DNA of 29,858 nucleotides, from positions 1-29,858 of IMG/VR virus record IMGVR_UViG_3300030388_001013; one strand, given 5' to 3'. Under the pieces are notes generated by a model that worked only from the letters and a program-made list of their open reading frames with translations, was not told the origin of the DNA and did not search any database. Of this stretch, positions 29,399-29,858 are shown one piece after another. A program made the position numbers and the translations under genes. Source of the DNA: a virus. How positions within the stretch are numbered: the stretch's first letter is position 1; every line of letters begins with the position of its first letter.

Positions 29399-29858
29399 GC
29401 CAAGGAATAAGGGGTTTTTATCAAGTAACCAAGACACTAGAAGATCAACTGCTTTTAGATGTGAATTGTAAAACAGTTACGACCGGTGATATATCAAAAA
29501 TAAATTTAAACAAGCAGGATATATTTCCTTTGTCACACATCTTAATTAACAGTGTGACACAAAGCGATAACAACGGAAGTGCCACATATAACTTCAATGT
29601 GTCAATTCTTTCAATGGATATTGTTGATCAAAGCAAAGAACCAACCACAGACTTATTTAGAGGCAATGACAACACACAAGATATTCTAAATACTCAAATG
29701 TCTGTAAGCAACAAGCTAATCCAACTAATGAGGGGAGGGACTTTATTCCAAGATATGTATCAAGTACAAGGTGATGCTACTTTTGAATTTTTTACTGAAA
29801 GATTCGAAAACGAAGTAGCAGGTGTTACGGCTACTTTTAATATTATTATCTATAATGA
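29337..29858. repeat. Right copy of imperfect terminal repeat
   Basis: This copy aligns with 1-522 without gaps, with about 25 substitutions concentrated between 29430 and 29770. The first 93 bases and the last roughly 85 are identical, so the variant positions lie in the middle. See the left copy for interpretation. Confidence 0.95.
29395..29858 (+). CDS. Tail protein, second partial copy (5' part)
   Basis: The open frame from ATG 29395 runs off the window end and matches the gene at 59-538. It differs at about 25 bases but only one amino acid (KINLNKQD instead of KINLEKQD). The start overlaps the stop of the long chaperone form (ATGA). It is the same locus reached after going round the circle, in another strain variant, not a second gene, unless the phage really has diverged terminal repeats. 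Confidence 0.85.
   Translation, partial: MSQGIRGFYQVTKTLEDQLLLDVNCKTVTTGDISKINLNKQDIFPLSHILINSVTQSDNNGSATYNFNVSILSMDIVDQSKEPTTDLFRGNDNTQDILNTQMSVSNKLIQLMRGGTLFQDMYQVQGDATFEFFTERFENEVAGVTATFNIIIYN

Noticed and set aside
1-29858. CRISPR arrays, tRNA genes, insertion sequences, integrase or attachment sites
   Set aside because: No regularly spaced repeats, cloverleaf-like sequences, transposase or recombinase motifs were recognised on either strand by eye; a tRNAscan or profile search could still find a divergent case.

Overview
The window is one essentially complete genome of a tailed double-stranded DNA phage that infects a member of the Bacteroidetes, probably a flavobacterium. The last 522 bases (29337-29858) repeat the first 522, so the map closes into a circle of about 29,336 bp. 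The host call rests on several things. The sequence is AT-rich. Shine-Dalgarno sequences are absent and A-rich leaders stand before the starts. Some promoters have the Bacteroidetes form TTTG-N19-TAnnTTTG. The structural protein set is the one typical of flavobacterial phages. Every gene I can support lies on the + strand, usually with 1-20 bp overlaps.

Late region (about 26.1 kb through the circle junction to 18.2 kb). It starts with small and large terminase (26106-27576), then three small unknown genes. Next comes a tail-assembly-chaperone pair joined by a probable -1 frameshift (28659-29398), which runs across the junction. Tail genes follow: tail completion candidates, two large tail/baseplate-type proteins and the tape measure. 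Then come the prohead protease, scaffold-like proteins, a decoration-like protein, the major capsid, the major tail protein, a large portal with extra C-terminal domains, and a head-tail adaptor. The region ends with a tail fibre carrying a self-cleaving S74 chaperone, an M15 endolysin and two small membrane proteins (lysis cassette).

Early/replication region (18.3-26.1 kb). It holds a NinG-like nuclease, an ERF annealing protein, a phage-type SSB, a RecA/DnaB-fold ATPase with an unusual P-loop, and a small sigma factor. It also holds a PD-(D/E)XK nuclease, a 5'-3' exonuclease, a DnaA domain IV-like protein, a DNA methyltransferase and many tiny genes, several with paired cysteines. I see no DNA polymerase, integrase or repressor, so a virulent phage using the host polymerase is likely.

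The most interesting feature is a candidate transcription switch. The element CGTTATATA occurs exactly five times, always just upstream of late genes: protease, scaffold-like gene, the gene before the portal, small terminase and tail chaperone. In four cases it ends exactly 3 nt before the ATG, with an A-rich AAAA(A/T)(T/C) box exactly 12 nt upstream of it. It resembles the CGT(T/C) -10 element of ECF sigma factors, and the phage encodes a small two-domain sigma-like protein (21403-21882). I infer a phage-specific late promoter giving leaderless or nearly leaderless mRNAs, while several early genes use host-type promoters and G-tract/C-tract hairpin terminators. Other points of note are the frameshift site, the strain-like synonymous divergence between the terminal repeats, and a candidate 90-nt small RNA at about 18715-18804.
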